Position numbers and translations under genes: made by a program. Below the pieces are notes generated by a model. It was not told the DNA's origin. It did not search any database and worked only from the letters and a program-made list of their open reading frames with translations. Below, one piece after another: positions 61,330 to 64,000 of a stretch of 64,000 nucleotides of DNA. Every line of letters begins with the position of its first letter. The first letter of the stretch is position 1. Origin of the DNA: Arthrobacter citreus. GTDB lineage: Bacteria > Bacillota > Bacilli > Bacillales > Bacillaceae_G. The DNA is taken from assembly GCA_013200995.1 (NCBI GenBank), contig CP053688.1, forward strand, positions 2,356,001 through 2,420,000. Reading direction: 5' to 3'.

Positions 61330-61980
61330 TTTTTGACCCCATTTCATCTAATAAAATTTTCCAAATCATCAAATGCCTAAATTTCGTAATCTCATCGAAT
61401 ACTGTCACTTTAAATTTATTGGAGTAACTCTAAATGACAAAAACAAAACTAATCATTTGAAATATTCTGAAACAAAAATCTAATATACTCCCCCCTTTGC
61501 CTATTAATCATATTTATTGTAAATTCTTGTCGTTTCTAAGTAAAACTCGCATATAAGGAATCCATATAAAGCATTACTTAATGCAAGAAATCAAATTTCA
61601 AAGCATAACTGTTTAAAAGATATAAAGTAATTAGAAAAGTAAATCAATTAGAAGTACATTTATAAATTGATTGAACTTTTCTTTGAAATCTGTGTTGAAA
61701 AAGTATCAGGGCAATAGTACGAAAAAAGAACATAATGTGTACTCTATTGATAAAGTTGTGAACTTTGCTGATATAATACTAATCTTTGTTGATATATCGA
61801 TCTAAGTAGGAATCTCGTTCATATCGTAGGTTTGGAGCACGAATTGAAATGAAAGTAGTACAAATTTTAATGACTTTGTACATGGCACTTTATATACACT
61901 AAAAAAAGATGATAATACTAGATTTCAAATGAAATACGAGGAAAAATAATAAAATTTAATGGATTTATGAAGAACGTGAA
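61330..61980. other. 650-bp spacer with no supportable gene
   Basis: AT-rich spacer between I and H. It must hold the H promoter but none stands out; a SD-like GGGGGG occurs near 61490. On the minus strand a frame from an ATG near 61882 reads MYKVIKICTTFISIRAPN, is stopped by one TAG after about 34 codons and continues open for about 40 more. I do not recognise it and cannot rule out chance. Confidence 0.3.
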
Positions 61981-62011
61981 TAGAGTAGCTACCAAATATG
62001 TAGCTACTCTA
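61981..62011 (-). terminator. Hairpin behind protease I
   Basis: TAGAGTAGCTAC (61981-61992) pairs perfectly with GTAGCTACTCTA (62000-62011). It starts 8 bp after the stop but lacks a good T run, so termination may be weak. Confidence 0.55.
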
Positions 62012-62019
62012 TCGCAAAT

Positions 62020-64000
62020 TTATTGTAATCCTAATTCATTTTTAATACTGTCTAAAGTTTCACCTTTATATTTTTTAGCAGGCTTAGGTGGATTAGCAAT
62101 TGTTGAGTTTTGCATTAAGTAATTTTTTTCAACAAATGCTAAGTCTTTTGCATCTACTTTTCCATCAAAGTTAATATCTGCACTTCGTTTATTTGTACCC
62201 CAGTAAGTTTGGATTGCAATCGCATCCATTATATCTATGACATTATCTTTATTTATATCTCCAGCTAATGCTTTATCAACTGTTTCCGTTCCTATTCTAG
62301 TAGCATTTCCATAGATTGTCTCATCGATTGTGTTGTAAACATTGAAATGGCCATACGTTGTAAAGTGACCAGGTATATCCTGAATGATTGTAAAATCATC
62401 TTTTGTAACAGCCAGTCCATCTAATGTAAACTGACCACTTGCTTCCATGGTTCCTACATAGTTCTTTCCATTGCTATCAATCGCGGTTACTTTTGCACCT
62501 ATTTTCGTTGCATCCTTCGACGAATCAACTTGATTAGTCGAATCAAATAATCCTTCAGGTTGGATATATCCAACTACTCGTGAAAAATCTTGAAGAATCA
62601 CAATTGGAGCAACATAAGTAAGTGGTTTCGATACGACGTTATCTACACTTGTAAATGTTGAAGACACTTTGTTAAAGCTTGAGCTATAAGTAAAATACGA
62701 TTGATTTGAATTTGTTATTTTAAGTGTTACATCAACCATTGGAATGTCACCAGACACAACTTTACTGCCATCAAATGTAACATTTACATCTGATTTAGTC
62801 GTTGTACTTGATGGTTTAGTAGCATTAAAAGCTAATGTACCGCCTAACTTTTCCGCCTCTGGATTAAGTGAAATATCAACAATATTTGTGTCACTATCAG
62901 TTGTTGTAAAATTGTAATTTGCTTTCATCACTTTATTTAAATTATTAGCAGATAGTGTTATTTTCACAGTGTCACCAGGATGTGATATCACTCGATTTAA
63001 TCTTGTTGGGCCTGTTGGTTGACCGTAAACATAAGACGTACTATCTTTAATAAAAATATATTGCTTTTGACCTGCACTATTTGTCGCTTCATCAATTCCT
63101 TCAAACAGCACAGGTAAATAGTCTTGAGACGGTAACATCGCAATTTTATCTATAGCATTTCCATCCTTATCCAATTCTAGTTTTGCTGTTGGGTAAAGTC
63201 CATTATAGTAATACCAAATTTGATTTTGTGATTGGTCGGCAATAAATCCTGCTGTTTTTCTTACATCGACATTTTTATCTGAAATGGACGCTGTCATACC
63301 TATTAACTGCTGATCTGGTTTATACTCAATAAATGGATTACCTTCTTTTTCACCGTCAACATGAATATCATATTTTGGCATTTGATTGTCTACGAAGAAA
63401 TCTTGTGAAATCGTATATGTTTTGCCATTATCATCATATCCAATCAGCTTTAGCTTATATTGACCATCTTTTGGTGCATAAGATTTTGATGAAATAGGAT
63501 TATTCGCATCGTTCGTAAACGGGTAATAATATCCTGACCATAAGATCATTGAAATAGGTACACCTTCGTCTTTTCCAATACCATCAACTGTCCCAATTAC
63601 ACCTAAATCTTCACCCGTTTTTGCATCAGAAACAATGACATCAATATACCTCATATGAGATTTTAATGTAACAGTTGTAAACATTCGTCTTTCCTTAAGA
63701 GTACCTGCTCCTAAAGATGTAGTAACTGATTGTCGATCATTACTCATACTTTCGAAACCTTGCTCTACATAGTGAACACCGAAAGGGATTTTATACGTTT
63801 CACTAGGATTGTCCTTATTTGTATACACAACATATCCCTCATAAATTCCCTTTTCAGCTGTTTTTGGAATCGTAAGTGATACATTTGTTTTCTTTTGACT
63901 GATTCCCTTTAATGTAACCGTAGAACTTGTATCGACTGTTACTCCATTTTTAGCCGCATCCTTAGATCCTCTTATATTAGTTTGGAATTTAACACTTACA
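62020..64000 (-). CDS. Protease I: C-terminal part of a ninth dockerin protease, cut by the window edge
   Basis: The frame is open from the right edge for 659 codons to the stop at 62020. The visible part starts inside the Fn3-like domain (KKTNVSLTIPKTAEKGIYEG), then Ig-like domains, a cohesin-like domain (from about SHPGDTVKITLSANNL), the regulatory-like domain, a dockerin (DINKDNVIDIMDAIAIQ and DINFDGKVDAKDLAFVEKNY) and the tail YKGETLDSIKNELGLQ. It is closest to H throughout. The S8 domain, signal peptide and start are outside the window, so activity cannot be judged. Any start placed inside the window would be internal. Confidence 0.93.
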   Translation of the reverse strand, partial: VSVKFQTNIRGSKDAAKNGVTVDTSSTVTLKGISQKKTNVSLTIPKTAEKGIYEGYVVYTNKDNPSETYKIPFGVHYVEQGFESMSNDRQSVTTSLGAGTLKERRMFTTVTLKSHMRYIDVIVSDAKTGEDLGVIGTVDGIGKDEGVPISMILWSGYYYPFTNDANNPISSKSYAPKDGQYKLKLIGYDDNGKTYTISQDFFVDNQMPKYDIHVDGEKEGNPFIEYKPDQQLIGMTASISDKNVDVRKTAGFIADQSQNQIWYYYNGLYPTAKLELDKDGNAIDKIAMLPSQDYLPVLFEGIDEATNSAGQKQYIFIKDSTSYVYGQPTGPTRLNRVISHPGDTVKITLSANNLNKVMKANYNFTTTDSDTNIVDISLNPEAEKLGGTLAFNATKPSSTTTKSDVNVTFDGSKVVSGDIPMVDVTLKITNSNQSYFTYSSSFNKVSSTFTSVDNVVSKPLTYVAPIVILQDFSRVVGYIQPEGLFDSTNQVDSSKDATKIGAKVTAIDSNGKNYVGTMEASGQFTLDGLAVTKDDFTIIQDIPGHFTTYGHFNVYNTIDETIYGNATRIGTETVDKALAGDINKDNVIDIMDAIAIQTYWGTNKRSADINFDGKVDAKDLAFVEKNYLMQNSTIANPPKPAKKYKGETLDSIKNELGLQ

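Larger units (their letters stand above)
20720..64000 (-). repeat. Tandem array of nine paralogous dockerin-bearing S8 protease genes
   Basis: Nine genes of about 4.2 kb (A to I), all on the minus strand, share the same domain plan and fill most of 43 kb. The series is interrupted only by two regulators and a scar (48.6-52.1 kb) and by a LysR fragment (56.6 kb). Copies cluster as A/B/D, C, E/F and G/H/I. The array continues past the right edge. Confidence 0.95.

Noticed and set aside
62020..63828. Protease I starting at 63828
   Set aside because: That codon is an internal GTG in the conserved YVVYTNKDN segment; the frame continues unbroken to the window edge.
20720..64000. Array as an assembly artefact
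   Set aside because: The copies differ throughout in protein, spacer and terminator sequence and carry different lesions, so they are real paralogs, though the 305-bp identical tract deserves long-read confirmation.

Overview
The window looks like the chromosome of a low-G+C Bacillaceae-type Firmicute. The reasons are AT-rich spacers, strong GGAGG-type ribosome binding sites with frequent TTG/GTG starts, class IV-type PHA synthase genes (PhaC with PhaR), a Bacillus LcfA-like CoA ligase, a CcpA-type cre site and secreted subtilases of the B. subtilis Vpr type. I cannot name the species. No rRNA, tRNA, CRISPR array or intact insertion sequence was seen.

Region 1 (1-16.2 kb) is acyl-CoA and polyester metabolism, almost all on the minus strand. 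A LysR regulator (15.2 kb, plus strand) diverges from an apparent operon running leftwards: a type II hydroxyacyl-CoA dehydrogenase, CaiB/AMACR-like CoA-transferase/racemase, SCP2-type thiolase, LCAD-type acyl-CoA dehydrogenase, enoyl-CoA hydratase and long-chain acyl-CoA ligase. A hairpin near 7.6 kb separates it from a second unit: an acyl-CoA ligase, two short-chain dehydrogenases, a phasin-like protein, PhaR and PhaC. An alpha/beta hydrolase (plus) and an acetyl-CoA acetyltransferase cut by the left edge follow. The layout suggests that acyl chains are activated, beta-oxidised and partly diverted as hydroxyacyl-CoA into polyester. A cre site upstream of the SCP2 thiolase points to carbon catabolite control.

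Region 2 (16.4-20.7 kb) holds an aldo/keto reductase, a LysE exporter with an AraC regulator, a LysR-type DNA-binding fragment, a small zinc-ribbon protein and a decayed small gene.

Region 3 (20.7-64.0 kb, running off the right edge) is the remarkable part: nine giant (about 1390-1430 aa) secreted Vpr-like S8 proteases, all on the minus strand and mostly in a head-to-tail series. I call them A to I from left to right. Each complete copy has a signal peptide, an I9-like propeptide, an S8 catalytic domain with a PA insert, Fn3/Ig-like domains, a cohesin-like beta-sandwich, a small CNA/carboxypeptidase-regulatory-like domain, a two-repeat dockerin and a conserved C-terminal tail. Copy G carries one nonsense codon, copy I is cut by the window edge, and a tenth copy survives only as a C-terminal scar near 48.7 kb. 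Two TPR-type regulators, one resembling the RNPP quorum-sensing family (NprR/PlcR), sit in the middle of the array, and a LysR DNA-binding fragment lies between G and H. The proteases fall into paralog blocks (A/B/D, C, E/F, G/H/I) with visible mosaicism and a 305-bp identical tract. Because cohesin-like and dockerin modules occur in the same polypeptide, the array may encode a self-assembling or scaffold-bound multi-protease complex, a proteolytic analogue of a cellulosome. That is inference from domain content and needs binding data.
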